From assembly GCF_003555545.1 (NCBI RefSeq), contig NZ_CP032157.1, positions 6,328,546-6,392,545 on the forward strand: a DNA stretch of 64,000 nucleotides, read 5' to 3'. Under the pieces are notes generated by a model, which worked only from the letters and a program-made list of their open reading frames with translations, had not been told where the DNA came from and searched no databases. Made by a program: the position numbers and the translations under genes. This document shows, piece after piece, positions 43,543 to 55,100 of this stretch (the stretch's first letter is position 1; each line of letters opens with the position of its first letter). Source of the DNA: Paraflavitalea soli. Lineage in GTDB: Bacteria > Bacteroidota > Bacteroidia > Chitinophagales > Chitinophagaceae.

Positions 43543-44653
43543 ACTTTCTCATCTCCTCCACAAACTCCCTCACCACCTCCTTATATCCATCCATAGCCAG
43601 ATCAGGCATCTTGTAAGTGAATTTTCCGGCTGCTGCCAGCGCCCGGTCAAGTTGAAATCCCTTTTGCGGCAGTGTATACGCCCACCCCTGTTGCAACAGG
43701 TGATGCGCCAGGTACTCCTGCTCCGCTTGTCCCGGTGTAGGCACCAGGATCGATCGCTTCCCCATTGAAAACAGGTCCATGACAGTGGTATAACCACAAC
43801 GGCTGATCACCAGTTCCGCCCCACAGATCAGCGTCTGTAACGTCTCCGCAGAGGCATGATTCAATACCCTGCAATGATCCGGGGCAGCAGGTAAAGTGGT
43901 AGATAACGGCAGACCCCTTACCAGCACCACCTGGCCCTTATAATGTTTCAATTGGCCCAATAACGTCTGTTCGAAAATACTCCGCAGTGGTTCCGGTCCC
44001 GATAAGATAATTAATAATCCGGCCTTACCTGGCGCCTCGCAAGCTCCCAGGCGCGATAGCGGTCCGATATACCGGACAGGCAGCGCAGGCATTTCCAGCG
44101 GATGCGAAAGCTCACCCGATAAAGAAGGTGCTCCTGCTTTGTCCGGCACCCAGCAGCTCGTGAAGCGATTGATCAATTTATAATTCCATCGGCGCACGAT
44201 CCCATCAGCCCATTTGCCCAAACCTGTTTTGATCTGTAATTGATGCGTAATGAACACTGCAGGAATACCTGCTGCATGCAGACCAAAACGATTGTCCGAA
44301 ACAATGCCATTAACCTGTTGTGTGGTCAAAAAAGACCTTAACCAGCCCTTTTCCTGCTTGATCCGGATCAAAATTTTGAACGATTGTAGCATTAATCTGG
44401 CAAAAGTGCTTCGGCGATTTTTTCCGTAACGGATATCGTAGCCGGCTAAATGGATATAGCTTACAGCATCCTGAAACTCCTGTTTGAATAACTCCTTTTG
44501 CGTTGAATTACAACCGATAATGACAGAACAGCCTTCCATCAGCAACGCCCGTATCAGCGGAATACAGCGGGTAGAATGGCCCAGTCCCCAATCCAGTGGG
44601 CACACCAGCACTAAGGGTTTTTGTGTAGAACTGTTAAAATTTGAAAATACCAC
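43538..44653 (-). CDS. Glycosyltransferase of the MurG/UGT-like (GT-B) type
   Basis: A 371-aa GT-B protein. The N-terminal DWGLGHSTRCIPLIRAL loop corresponds to the HxxP/GHxxR acceptor-domain motif of MurG and related enzymes; the C-terminal domain shows VISRCGYTTVMDLFSMGKRSILVPTPGQAEQEYLAHHL, the nucleotide-sugar binding region. Donor and acceptor are unknown; relatives in Bacteroidetes are annotated only as glycosyltransferases. The start is GTG at 44653. It is divergent from the small lipoprotein gene with 54 nt between them. Confidence 0.82.
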   Translation of the reverse strand: MVFSNFNSSTQKPLVLVCPLDWGLGHSTRCIPLIRALLMEGCSVIIGCNSTQKELFKQEFQDAVSYIHLAGYDIRYGKNRRSTFARLMLQSFKILIRIKQEKGWLRSFLTTQQVNGIVSDNRFGLHAAGIPAVFITHQLQIKTGLGKWADGIVRRWNYKLINRFTSCWVPDKAGAPSLSGELSHPLEMPALPVRYIGPLSRLGACEAPGKAGLLIILSGPEPLRSIFEQTLLGQLKHYKGQVVLVRGLPLSTTLPAAPDHCRVLNHASAETLQTLICGAELVISRCGYTTVMDLFSMGKRSILVPTPGQAEQEYLAHHLLQQGWAYTLPQKGFQLDRALAAAGKFTYKMPDLAMDGYKEVVREFVEEMRKS

Positions 44654-44707
44654 CGCCGGTAAATAATAATTTTGTCTGTAAAATAGTTTAATTTAGTAAA
44701 GAACAGT

Positions 44708-44848
44708 ATGAAGAAGATTAAATATCAATTGGTTTTGTTGGCCATCGTGGTGACTGTACTAATGACTGCTTGTAGCTCAGGTAGAGGTATGGGCGGCTCA
44801 TCTAAGTCCTGCGGATGCGGCCTGAACAAAGGATTTGTTGGCTATTAA
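44708..44848 (+). CDS. 46-aa lipoprotein with CGCG motif
   Basis: A short gene, MKKIKYQLVLLAIVVTVLMT then AC at the lipobox (LMTAC, Cys22), followed by a Ser/Gly-rich spacer and the C-terminus CGCGLNKGFVGY. The signal peptide is fully formed and the lipobox is well placed, which is unlikely by chance. The two cysteines of CGC may bind a metal or form a disulfide. No family name is known to me. It starts 54 nt from the divergent glycosyltransferase gene and 14 nt before the next gene. Confidence 0.65.
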   Translation: MKKIKYQLVLLAIVVTVLMTACSSGRGMGGSSKSCGCGLNKGFVGY

Positions 44849-44862
44849 TATCCTGATAGAAA

Positions 44863-45111
44863 ATGAAAACGCCCAATCGCGATTTGCTTGTCCTGATGAA
44901 AGATGAAGGTCTTGATAAGGATGCTATGGAGAATGAGCTGGAACAATTAAACCAGTTATTACTTTATTTTGAGACCATGGATAATTTCTGCATGGCTCAT
45001 GAGGTATTTGATATGAACAGATACAAGATCATCCATCAGCCCCGCATCATCCAGAAAATAATCAACCAGCCCGAGCTGAAGCCTTTTGTATTTATCTGCA
45101 ACAAGAATTAG
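44863..45111 (+). CDS. Conserved-looking 82-aa cytosolic protein
   Basis: MKTPNRDLLVLMKDEGLDKDAMENELEQLNQLLLYFETMDNFCMAHEVFD and so on: mostly helical, with no signal peptide or membrane helix. No family recognised. The 14-nt gap to the 46-aa lipoprotein gene and the strong terminator 22 nt after its stop mark a two-gene transcription unit. Confidence 0.6.
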   Translation: MKTPNRDLLVLMKDEGLDKDAMENELEQLNQLLLYFETMDNFCMAHEVFDMNRYKIIHQPRIIQKIINQPELKPFVFICNKN

Positions 45112-45133
45112 AAATCTACCCATAATAACATTG

Positions 45134-45165
45134 AAAAAAGATGACTTACTCAGTCATCTTTTTTT
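45134..45165 (+). terminator. Rho-independent terminator
   Basis: AAAAAAGATGACT pairs with AGTCATCTTTTTT over 5 nt, with extra T after it; bidirectional in form. Confidence 0.75.
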
Positions 45166-45403
45166 ATGTCCATACTCGTCAAAAAAGCATTTTTACTTAC
45201 ACGCTTTTGCTCGATTTTAACACACTTATCGGTCAAAACTGCACACTTACGGGTTTGTGCTAGGTGATTCAAAAGCACTTTCCTTTATTTGCACTGGTTT
45301 AATGCATCACCCTTTGTATCGCTTACTATAAAGATCCATATCCAGGTGAAGAGCCGGAATTAACCTCTATTTGTAAACCCAGATCAAAACCCTGACTGCG
45401 TAT

Positions 45404-47761
45404 ATGGGAAAGCCATATCCGTACATACCTTCCTATGTTGTTCCTATAGTATTGGTCCTGTTGATGGCCACTGCTACAGCCAGCGCCCAGTTACCCAATG
45501 CCGACAGGGATACTGCCCAACCGGCCAAAAAGGGTTTACACAAGATCACCGATTCCCTTCGTTCCATCACCGATACCACGGTTAAGACCGTTCGCTGGCT
45601 GGCCGGGTACCGCCAGGAACAATTGAAGCAAAAGCTTACTTCAAAAGCGGCTGGTCTAAAAGCCATGCTCCCCGGCAGGAAAAGTTTTCATCCAAAGGAC
45701 TCTTTGCATTTCGATATAAATAATCCATTCAAAAAATTATTACTTACCAAGCCTCTGCTGAAGGTTAATGGCGGTTATGTCAGTTATCAGTTCAACTACC
45801 GCTCCGCCATCGATACCCCGTATGTAGAGAAGGATATTGCACAACACAATATTACCGGCAACCTGTCCCTCACCGTGGCCGGTCACCTGCCCCTGAGACT
45901 TACCTGGTGGTCACGCCAAAGCAATTCCCGCGTGTTCCGTGATATTACCGATGTACAAGTCTCTTTCGATGCCGCTGCCTTTCAGCAGCAACTGCAAAAC
46001 TCATTACGCCAACGACTCCTGGCCATGGCGCCCAGCCTGCGCGATTCCCTCACCGAAAAACTATATGCGTTAAAAAAGCTGCAGCTTGATGACCTGCGCA
46101 AATCCCTGTCAGCTTCTTTCAGCCCGCAGGCCCTGGTAGAAGCCAATGAGACTTTGCACGTACCCCGCATCACCTGGAGCCCCGCTTTGCCTGACAGCAC
46201 CAACAGCCGCCGCGAAGATTCCCTCAAAAAAGCAGCTGCTTTTTTCCTGGAACTCTATGCCAAGACAAAAGGCGAATACGACCGGTTGACAGGCCAGGTA
46301 GACTCCCTGAAGACCGTTTACCAACAGAACGAAGCCAAAGTGCGCCAGTTTAAGCAAATGGTCACCGGCAAATGGGATGACCTCGTCGCTTCCCGCAACT
46401 GGACAGAAAAGCTGCAGCAATATGGCATGAGCAATGTGCAAGTGCCCGCCAAATACAAATGGCTCATGGGCCTGCGCCAGTTCAGTGTAGGCAGGAGCGT
46501 CACCAACTACAGCGAGCTCACCGTCAAGAATACCAGTGTGAACGGTATCAACTTCGAATACAATTCCTGGTATTACCTGGCTGTAAGTGCGGGGTTGGTA
46601 GACTACCGCTACCGCGATTTTGTCGTCAATGGATCCAATAAAAAACCACAGTACCTCTACCTCGTAAGAGCAGGTATCGGAAGACTTGAAAAAAATTACT
46701 TTATCCTGTCTGCCTTCCGTGGTGAAAAACAATTGTTCCCATCCAATGGTTCCAGGCTTTCCTCTATCACCGTCACCGGTTTCAGTGCAGAGGCCAGGAT
46801 GCAGGTGAACCCAACTACCCATATTACCGCCGAGATCGCCAAATCACTGGCGCCTGATTTCGGAGCCACCCCCCAACCCCCTCCGGGTGGAGGGGGAGGC
46901 GGCAACTCGCTACCTTATACGAAATTCACCTTGTCCGACCATAGCAACCAGGCATACGCCATCAAAGTGTATTCCTTTATACCTGTCACCGGTACCCGGC
47001 TCGAAGGGTTCTATAAACATACAGGCGCCAACTTCCAGTCCTTCAGCAGTTTTCAAACCAACAATGCCCTGGAAAGCTGGACACTGAAGGCAGACCAGGG
47101 ATTCTTCAAACGCAAACTGCGCCTGGCTGCTTCCCTGCGCAAAAATGAATTTACCAATCCCTTCCTGCCCCAGGATTATAAAAGCAATACCGTATTCAAG
47201 AGCCTCACCGCTACCTTCAAAATGCGCAAGTGGCCTGTGATCACCGTGGGTTACCAGCCCATGAGCCAGTTGACCGCCCTGGACAGCCAGGTGATCGAAA
47301 ACCGTTTCCAGGTATTGAATGCCAGCATGTACCATATTTATAAGATCAATAACCTGCGCACGGCGACTACCGTGGTATTGAACAGGTTTTACAATAGCAA
47401 CAGCGATACTGGTTTTGTGTATTTCAACGCCACCAATGTATTCTGGGCGCAGCAGTTCTTTTTTAAGGCCTTCACCACACAGGTGGCCGTGTCCTATACC
47501 CGCAACCCGGGTTACAGGATGGTGGTGATGGACGAGGGTGTACAGCTTAACCTGAAGCAACGGGGCTCAGTAGGCTTTGGTGTTAAGATCAACAGCCTCA
47601 ATGACGAGCTGGTAAAAACAGGCGGGTATGTAAATGCCAACCTGCGTGTATACAAACAGGATTTTATTACCCTGAGTTATGAGCAAGGCTATTTACCGGG
47701 CTTTAACAAAGCACTGATCAGGAATACCATGGCCACCGTGCAGTTTGTAAAGAGCTTTTAG
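45404..47761 (+). CDS. Secreted coiled-coil / predicted outer-membrane beta-barrel protein (785 aa)
   Basis: First gene of the Rhs locus. A signal peptide ends TATASAQ. Residues about 35-95 are helical and charged; about 200-335 hold heptad-like helices (LRDSLTEKLYALKKLQLDDLRKSL; EYDRLTGQVDSLKTVYQQNEAKVRQFKQM). From about 345 to the end the sequence alternates aromatic and polar residues in many amphipathic strands (YRYRDFVVNGSNKKPQYLYLVRAGIGRLE...), ending in Phe (VQFVKSF), as in outer-membrane barrels. A Pro/Gly-rich tract (PQPPPGGGGGG, about 489-499) interrupts it. I know no family name. It may anchor or export the giant partners, which is inference from position. Confidence 0.7.
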   Translation: MGKPYPYIPSYVVPIVLVLLMATATASAQLPNADRDTAQPAKKGLHKITDSLRSITDTTVKTVRWLAGYRQEQLKQKLTSKAAGLKAMLPGRKSFHPKDSLHFDINNPFKKLLLTKPLLKVNGGYVSYQFNYRSAIDTPYVEKDIAQHNITGNLSLTVAGHLPLRLTWWSRQSNSRVFRDITDVQVSFDAAAFQQQLQNSLRQRLLAMAPSLRDSLTEKLYALKKLQLDDLRKSLSASFSPQALVEANETLHVPRITWSPALPDSTNSRREDSLKKAAAFFLELYAKTKGEYDRLTGQVDSLKTVYQQNEAKVRQFKQMVTGKWDDLVASRNWTEKLQQYGMSNVQVPAKYKWLMGLRQFSVGRSVTNYSELTVKNTSVNGINFEYNSWYYLAVSAGLVDYRYRDFVVNGSNKKPQYLYLVRAGIGRLEKNYFILSAFRGEKQLFPSNGSRLSSITVTGFSAEARMQVNPTTHITAEIAKSLAPDFGATPQPPPGGGGGGNSLPYTKFTLSDHSNQAYAIKVYSFIPVTGTRLEGFYKHTGANFQSFSSFQTNNALESWTLKADQGFFKRKLRLAASLRKNEFTNPFLPQDYKSNTVFKSLTATFKMRKWPVITVGYQPMSQLTALDSQVIENRFQVLNASMYHIYKINNLRTATTVVLNRFYNSNSDTGFVYFNATNVFWAQQFFFKAFTTQVAVSYTRNPGYRMVVMDEGVQLNLKQRGSVGFGVKINSLNDELVKTGGYVNANLRVYKQDFITLSYEQGYLPGFNKALIRNTMATVQFVKSF

Positions 47762-47767
47762 AAGCAG

Positions 47768-47831
47768 GTCACCCTTTTTGTCATCTCGAACGGAGCGAAG
47801 CGCAGTGAGAGATCCGCTATCGAAGCAAACG
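47768..47831 (+). repeat. REP-like GTCATCTCGAACG element (second site)
   Basis: From TCACCCTTTTTG through GAGAGATCC to CGAAGCAAAC this matches the end of the array at 24687-24843 almost base for base. Here it lies inside the operon, between its first and second gene. Confidence 0.7.
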
Positions 47832-47872
47832 ACTGCCGATTCACGATTGTCGATTGCCGTTCCCGATTGCCG
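47832..47872 (+). repeat. Heptad repeat, ACTGCCG family
   Basis: About six units of ACTGCCG/ATTGCCG/ATTCACG type, one shortened to six bases; directly follows the REP-like element. Confidence 0.6.
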
Positions 47873-47898
47873 CCTAACCGATTCAAGAAATAAGAACT

Positions 47899-49011
47899 AT
47901 GAAAAAGATATTATTCTTCACCGTATTGATTTCACTGGGCATCAGCGCCCACGCCCAGGTAGTGCTCAACCTGCAGTTGCCTCCCCTGGGGCTTACCATT
48001 AAGCCACAGCTCTGGAACCTGTCCCTCATCAATACCTCCGCACAGGATATGCAGGTGCGTATTGAAATGGTGATGACCGATGTGCGCAACAACCAGCGTG
48101 TGCTTACCGGCACTTCCAAACTGATCCTGTTGCCCAAAGGTATCAAGCAGGTACAACTGAACGACGTACTGCCCATCACCTACAATTCCGGCAGTCCGGG
48201 TTATGCAGTAGATCCTTCCCCCGAGGGCTTTTTGCCCATTGGTCTGTTCAATATTTGTTATACCGCCATCAGGGTAGAGAGCGATGCGGTAGACAGGCTG
48301 GGAGAGGAGTGTGAGACCATCGAGATTGAGCCCATCAGTCCTCCACAATTGATGATGCCCCTCGATGAAGAGCAGGTGGAGATCACCCGGCCCTTTTTTG
48401 CCTGGATACCACCATCCCCGTTCAATACCCTCAACAGCCTGTTGTACGATTGGGTACTGGTGGAAGTACAGCCTACACAAAGTCCGGCAGATGCCCTGCA
48501 GCAGAATGTGCCTGTACTTAGCCGCCAGAATATTGCCTATACCAATTTTCAATACCCTCTTTCCTCACCCGAGCTGGATAGCAGCAAACTCTACGCCTGG
48601 CGAATTACTGCCAGGAACAATTTGGCGCCTATTGGCAATAGTGAGGTATGGAGTTTTCGGGTAAGGCGGTTTGGCCTGGATAGTAATATTACAAAAGCAG
48701 GCGGCTCCTATTTTTCAAAATTATCCCGCACAGAAGATGCCGCCTATGCGATCTGTAATGGCGTATTGCGTTTTGAATACCTTAATGAGTTCAATGAGCC
48801 GCAGGTAGAAGTGGCCATATTTGATCTCAGCGATGCTGGCCGCAAACAGGTGCAGCTGGACTCAGCAAGCCTACCCGTACAATTCGGTCAGAATTTCCAG
48901 CAGATGGACTTGCGCCGCAACAATGATCTGAAAGATAAACATATGTACCTGTTGGAGTTGGTCAATGCACGAAGGGAAAAATGGTACCTGAAATTTGAGT
49001 ATAGAGAATAG
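47899..49011 (+). CDS. Secreted Fn3/TANFOR-like protein (370 aa)
   Basis: Signal peptide MKKILFFTVLISLGISAHAQ, then a beta-rich protein with two or three sandwich domains. The pattern GLFNICYTAIRV ... PPQLMMPLDEEQVEITRPFFAWIPPSPF ... YDWVLVEVQPTQSPADALQ ... LYAWRITARN closely resembles the TANFOR/Fn3-like region of large Bacteroidetes surface proteins. No T9SS sorting domain or lipobox is seen. Second gene of the Rhs locus, separated from both neighbours by repeat-filled spacers of about 135 bp. Confidence 0.7.
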   Translation: MKKILFFTVLISLGISAHAQVVLNLQLPPLGLTIKPQLWNLSLINTSAQDMQVRIEMVMTDVRNNQRVLTGTSKLILLPKGIKQVQLNDVLPITYNSGSPGYAVDPSPEGFLPIGLFNICYTAIRVESDAVDRLGEECETIEIEPISPPQLMMPLDEEQVEITRPFFAWIPPSPFNTLNSLLYDWVLVEVQPTQSPADALQQNVPVLSRQNIAYTNFQYPLSSPELDSSKLYAWRITARNNLAPIGNSEVWSFRVRRFGLDSNITKAGGSYFSKLSRTEDAAYAICNGVLRFEYLNEFNEPQVEVAIFDLSDAGRKQVQLDSASLPVQFGQNFQQMDLRRNNDLKDKHMYLLELVNARREKWYLKFEYRE

Positions 49012-49092
49012 ATAGTACCGGAAATAGTTGCAAAGGAGCTGGCCTATATTGTTGCTGAAAGGATCTTCAACAATTACAAAGGTTTTGCACCA

Positions 49093-49131
49093 ACTGCCGA
49101 CTGCCGACTCACGATTTTGCCGATTCACGAC
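49093..49131 (+). repeat. Heptad repeat, ACTGCCG family
   Basis: ACTGCCG twice, ACTCACG, a 9-bp variant, then ATTCACG; lies in the spacer between the second and third gene of the operon. Confidence 0.6.
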
Positions 49132-49145
49132 TAAAATAATATTGC

Positions 49146-52100
49146 ATGTTAGTTTCTCTGGCGCGTTATCAAAAGTCTATTGCCTGGTTTTTTGCAGCAC
49201 TCTTTTACATGGAGTTGATCATTACACCGGCTATGGCAAGGGCTGCCATAAATAGGCCCGTCATTCATGTTCCTGCGTTTCGGCCTCTGGCAGGAGCAGG
49301 GTTTCCGGACAAGAGTGGAAATATCATGTCACGGGCAGATACTAAAAAGAATGCTTTACCTGTATCAGTAGCAGGTGTAACCGGTGTGAAAGAGAAAAAA
49401 GACCCCGGTATAGCCAAACAAAAATTTACCACAGGACCTACCCAGCCGGAGATGCAAAGTTTCCAGTCAGTTAACGCCAGTAATATGGTAGACCTTTTTA
49501 CCGGCGATTTTTCTTATAATATTCCCTTATTGGACGTGGGCGGTTATCCGGTCAACCTGAGCTACGGAAGTGGCATATCGATGGACCAGGAGGCCAGTTG
49601 GGTGGGCCTCGGGTGGAATATCAACCCAGGCACGATCACCCGCAACATGCGCGGACTCCCCGATGATTTTAATGGCAGTGAGGATGTGGTGACCAAAACC
49701 ATCAGCATGAAACCCAATAAAACCGTGGGTATTACAGTTGGCGGAAATATTGAACTGTTGGGTAAGAGCCAGCTTGCAAACGTAAAGGGCAGCCCCGATC
49801 CCGTGAAAGGACGTCCTGGAACAGTAGGTGTTTCCTTTGGTGTTTTTCACAACACTTATAAAGGATGGGGCACTGAAACCGGTCTCAATGTGAGCATCAA
49901 CTCGGGCCTGGGTGCCGCAGGCGGGCTCACCAGCGCTTTATCCATCACCAACAACTCTCAGAATGGCCTGGATATAAGTCCTTCCTTTGGTTACCAGATT
50001 GGCAAAAATGAGACCAAGGCCAGGGGTGAGCTTACCATTGGCACCAACTACAATTCCCGTGCAGGCATCCAGGACCTGCAGATCACAGGACAGGTAAAGC
50101 AGCATGTGGCCAGCTATCATTCACAAAACTATAGCATGGGCGTAGCCATTCCCTCTTATATATCTTTCTCAAAGCCTTCCTATACACCTACTATTTCAGT
50201 GCCCTATACCTCCTCCCAGGCGTCGTTTACAGCCAAGGTAGGGTCCGAACATTGGGCATTGCACCCAAGCGGTTATATACGAGGCTATGGATCTACTCAG
50301 AAAATTGCTACCAATGACCGTACTGTCAAAGTCCCGGCTTATGGATACCTCAATTATGAGAAGGGGGGAGCCAACAAAAACGTATTGCTCGACTTTAATC
50401 GCGAAAAAGATGTGGCATTCAACCAGCAAACACCACATATAGCCGTACCGATCTATACTTACGATACATATTCCATTACCGGAGAAGGAACAGGTGGTAT
50501 GTTCAGGCCTTATCGGGGGGATATTGGTTTTATCCATGATCATACAATGGCTACCAAAAGCAACAGCGACCGCCTCTCCATAGATATTGGCTTAGGTACC
50601 GTGGTTCATGGCGGAATTGATTTTATCACCAGTAATGCTACTACAACCACAGGCCCATGGTTGACTGAAAATACACTGAAAGATGTAGTGGCCTTCAGAC
50701 AGCAGGACACCGTATTTGAAAATGTATACTTCAAAAATCCCGGAGAAAAAACGGTCGTCAATGCCGCTTTCCTCAATAGTATCGGTGGAGATAGCCTCGT
50801 AAGGGTTGACCTCTCACCCTTGGATAAGCAACAACTGCCCGCATTTAGTGCTACCCGCAACCTGTCTGTGTTCAATGGAGCCCGGGTAGATAGAAAAGTA
50901 CTCTTGACAGGCAATACAGTGCGCAAGGAACGTGACAAAAGAACACAGGTTATTTCCTACCTCACGGCTGGGGAAGCTGCCATTGTGGGAATGGATAAGG
51001 TGATAAAGTATTACCCGGTTAATGAATTCCCCAACAATACCTGTGGAATTAATTACAATACACTCGATAGGGTTGACAGCAAAAGAAAGCGCAATCACCT
51101 GTCAGAAATAACAGTGCTGAATGGCGATGGCAGGAGATATGTATATGGTATACCCGTGTACAATACAAGCCAGGAAGAAGTGACCATGTCTACCGATACA
51201 GGCAGCACGACTACAGGACTGGTAACTTATTCAGGCAGCGACAATTCAGTAGACAACAGCAAGGGTAAAGACGGTTATTTCAACCGGGAGGAAATGCCTG
51301 CCTATGCGCATTCGTTTTTATTATCGGCTATTGTATCGCCCGATTATGCCGATCTTACCGGTGATGGTGTTTCCGAAGATGATAATGGGGATGCAGTTAA
51401 GTTCAATTATAGCCAGGTATACCACTCCGGTGACCCTTACAGGTGGAGGGCGCCTTACCAGCAAAACAAGGCTGCTTATAATGAAGGGCTTAAAACCGAT
51501 AACCGCGATGAGCGGGGAAGCTATACCTATGGTACAAGAGAAGTCTGGTACCTCAACTCTGTAGAGTCCAAAACCATGATTGCCACTTTTGTTTTGGAAA
51601 CCGCTACACCCAGGCTCGATGGTTATGGCGTGCTCAATATGAATGGTGGCCAGGATGCTACACAGAAGTTATACAGGCTGAAGCAGATCAACCTGTATGC
51701 AAAGGCCGACTACGTGAAGTATGGCCCCGCCACAGCCAAACCAATTAAGTCTGTACATTTTGAATACAGTTACGAACTGTGCAAAAAAAATCCGGGGTCA
51801 CTCAATGATTCCGGAAAGTTAACACTCAAAAAGGTTTGGTTTACCTACAATAAGAACAATAAAGGAGCTTTAAATCCTTATATATTTACCTATCACGCTA
51901 AAAACCCCGACTACCAAAGCGGCGCTACCGACCGTTGGGGCAGTTACAAGAACCCTGCAAGAAATCCGGGTAGTGGTAAACCACTTACCAATGCCGATTA
52001 TGCATATTCTTTACAAGATGGAGCTCAATGGAATGCCGACAGCGCGGCCGCCAATGCAGCCCCCTGGACATTGTCCGAGATCAAGTTGCCATCAGGTGGT

Positions 52101-55100
52101 AAAATAAAAGTTACCTATGAAAGTGATGATTATGCCTACGTGCAGGACAAAAGAGCCATGCAGTTTTTCTCACTGGCAGGAGCAGGTTTTGCGGCCAGCT
52201 CCGATGCGGCAGCCACTAACAACCTGCACAAACCCACGAAAGGTTATGATGACTACATGTATGTATTGGCCAATGTAACAGAAGCTGTAGCCGATAAGGC
52301 CGACATCAAACGTAAATACCTCGAAGGAGTAAGCCAGCTTTTCTTTAAGCTGGCAGTCAATATGCCCGGTGATATTTGGGGAAAAGGGTATGAGGTCGTT
52401 CCCTGTTACGCAGATATCGAAGATTATGGAGTAACAACCGAACCTGGAAACAAAAAGATATGGATAAAAGTAAAAGCCCTGGACGGTAACAAAAGCCCCA
52501 TGGCCACCGCTGCTGTACAGTTCCTGCGCCTCAACCTGCCTAGTAAGGCCTATCCCTATTCCGAGCCGGGAGATAATTTCAGCCTTAAGAATGTATTGGG
52601 CATGCTCGCCTCTGTGGCTGGTAATATTAGTAATACCGTTAATGGCTTTCCCAACGATGCCCGCAGAGGCAATTGGGTAAACAATGTGGTACTGGACAAA
52701 TCATTTGTACGGCTCAATAACCCTGTGTACAGGAAGTTCGGAGGCGGTCTTCGTGTAAAACGGGTGGAAGTAAAAGACAACTGGAACAACATGACATCCG
52801 GGCAGCAGGTGGAAGCCGTGTATGGACAGGATTATACCTATACAACTTCTATTGATGTGAATGGTGCGCCTGTCACTATTAGTAGTGGCGTGGCAGTTTA
52901 TGAGCCGGCAGTTGGAAATGATGAAAACCCTTTCCATGTTCCGCATAAAGTATACACCGAAAAAGTGGGAGCCCTGGCCCCGGTAGATTACGTATATACT
53001 GAAGAGCCTTTTGCCGAGACTTTTTTCCCGGCGCCCATGATTGGTTATAGCAAAGTAAAAGTGCAAACCATTCATAAGACAAAGAAATCGGCCAATGGGT
53101 TTGATGTGACTGAGTTCTACACAGCCAAAGATTTCCCAACTTTTGTAGAATTTACACCCATTGATGACGAAAGCAAGAAAACATTCAATCCTCCCATTGC
53201 CAATGCATTAAAATTCAATGCAAGGAATAATGTAACCCTGTCCCAGGGATTTAAGGTCGAGCTGAATGATATGCACGGGAAGCTTAGGTCACAGGCTTCT
53301 TATGCTCAAACGGATACCGCTCATTACATAAGTTATACCTATAATTACTATAAACTGGAAAACAATGCTGCCTTACGGCAAAAGTTATCCAACAAGGTAA
53401 GTGTTATTGATTCCGCCAATGGCGTCATCCGCCACAATGCCGAGATCGGGAAAGAGGTAGAGTTGATGGTTGATCTGCGCGAACAGGTGTCTACAACCAC
53501 AGGGATCAACCTGGAGGCCAATATCGATTTCGTACATACATTCCCACCTATTTTCTGGTTTCCCATGATCCCCTTACCGACCATGGAAACCAATCAATAC
53601 CGGTCCGTGGCTGTCACCAAGGTCGTAAACCGGTATGGGTTATTGGATAGCGTGTTGCACATCGAAAAAGGCAGCAGGGTTACTACCCGCGACCTGGTAT
53701 ATGACTCAGAAACGGGACAGGCCCTGCTCAATCAGACCAATAATGAATTTGATGATCCCGTATATAGTTTTAATTATCCGGCGCATTGGGCTTACAGCGG
53801 CATGGGGCCTGCTTACAAAAATATAGGAGCTACATTGGTTAAGAAAATAGTCCGCCAGGGTATTATGCTCAATATGGATGGCACAAGGTTCAATGCCGAT
53901 CGTTATTTTGAAAGCGGGGACGAAATGCTCGTGTCCGCCCGTGATCAGCGGAATAGCACTACTACAGATAGTTGTTCTCCTTTTTTCTATTCCTACAAAG
54001 ATGAGCTCAGGGCCAACAGGATTTGGGCCATCGATGCCGCCAGGGGAATACAGCAGCATAAAGGCATTTATTTTATTGATATAGATGGTCGTCCATATAA
54101 TGGAGATATCGAGACCCTGAAGATCATTCGTTCAGGAAAACGAAACTTATCCGCAGTGCCCTTAGGTGCTATAACAACCCTGGCAAACCCAATTAAAAAT
54201 ATAGGTGGAAAGGATCGTATTATTATTGATTCCACTACCGAAGTGATAGCAGCCAGTGCGGCACGTTTTAAAGATCTGTGGAAGATAGACAATGTGTGGA
54301 AGGAGTATGATAGTTGCGTTACTGAATATATTCCCTCTTCAGATCCAAAAAACAACAAGATCACGATTGCTTCAACCGTATTGTTGCGCCAGCATATCAA
54401 TAATAGGGGCCAGTTGACTAACTCAACTGACTATACTACTAATAAACTGGTAGCCAGCTACCAGCGTTTTAACAACGACGAGTTTCGGACGAGGGCATTG
54501 ATCAAACTGAATATCAAGGTCCCGCCAGGTGCCATCGTTCAGAGCGCGAAAATGAATTTTTATGGTACACCCCCGCTTAATATGTGGGGTCATAGTCCCT
54601 GGAACTCGTTGGATTATTCTTATGAAGGCATAGGTGAGCCTGTTTCCAGCATATTGTTCCCCTATCCATATCCTTTTAAGGGTGACGAGAAGGATCTTCC
54701 CTGGGTCAGTGAGGCGAGCCTTAATAGTGCTGCGGGTACCCCGGCTACACTGCCATACCGGGGAAGCTTCAACAATTGTCAGAACTATGGCGATGTGGAT
54801 GTTACCCAGCAATTACAAAGCATGTTAACCCTTCCGCTTGAATACCGGAACCTGGTTTTAAAACTGAATACCGAAGCCCGTATTGGCGGCGGTAGCAAAA
54901 CCGTTCGGTTTATGAGTTTTAAAGGGGGAAATGAAGAAGTTCCTGAGTGCAATCCAATAATCCCTTGTGTCAACCCTTGCCGCGTAAACCTGGTAGTAAG
55001 CTTGCTTATTCCTGAACCCAAATGCTACAAAGTATGCCGCTCCGAAGTGGTCAACAATGATACATTGAATCCGTACCGCTATGGTATATTGGGCAATTGG

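Noticed and set aside
45240-45300. Promoter for the Rhs locus (TTTG ... TTTATTTG)
   Set aside because: The spacer would be 26 nt and the -7 box lacks the A; too weak to list as a feature.
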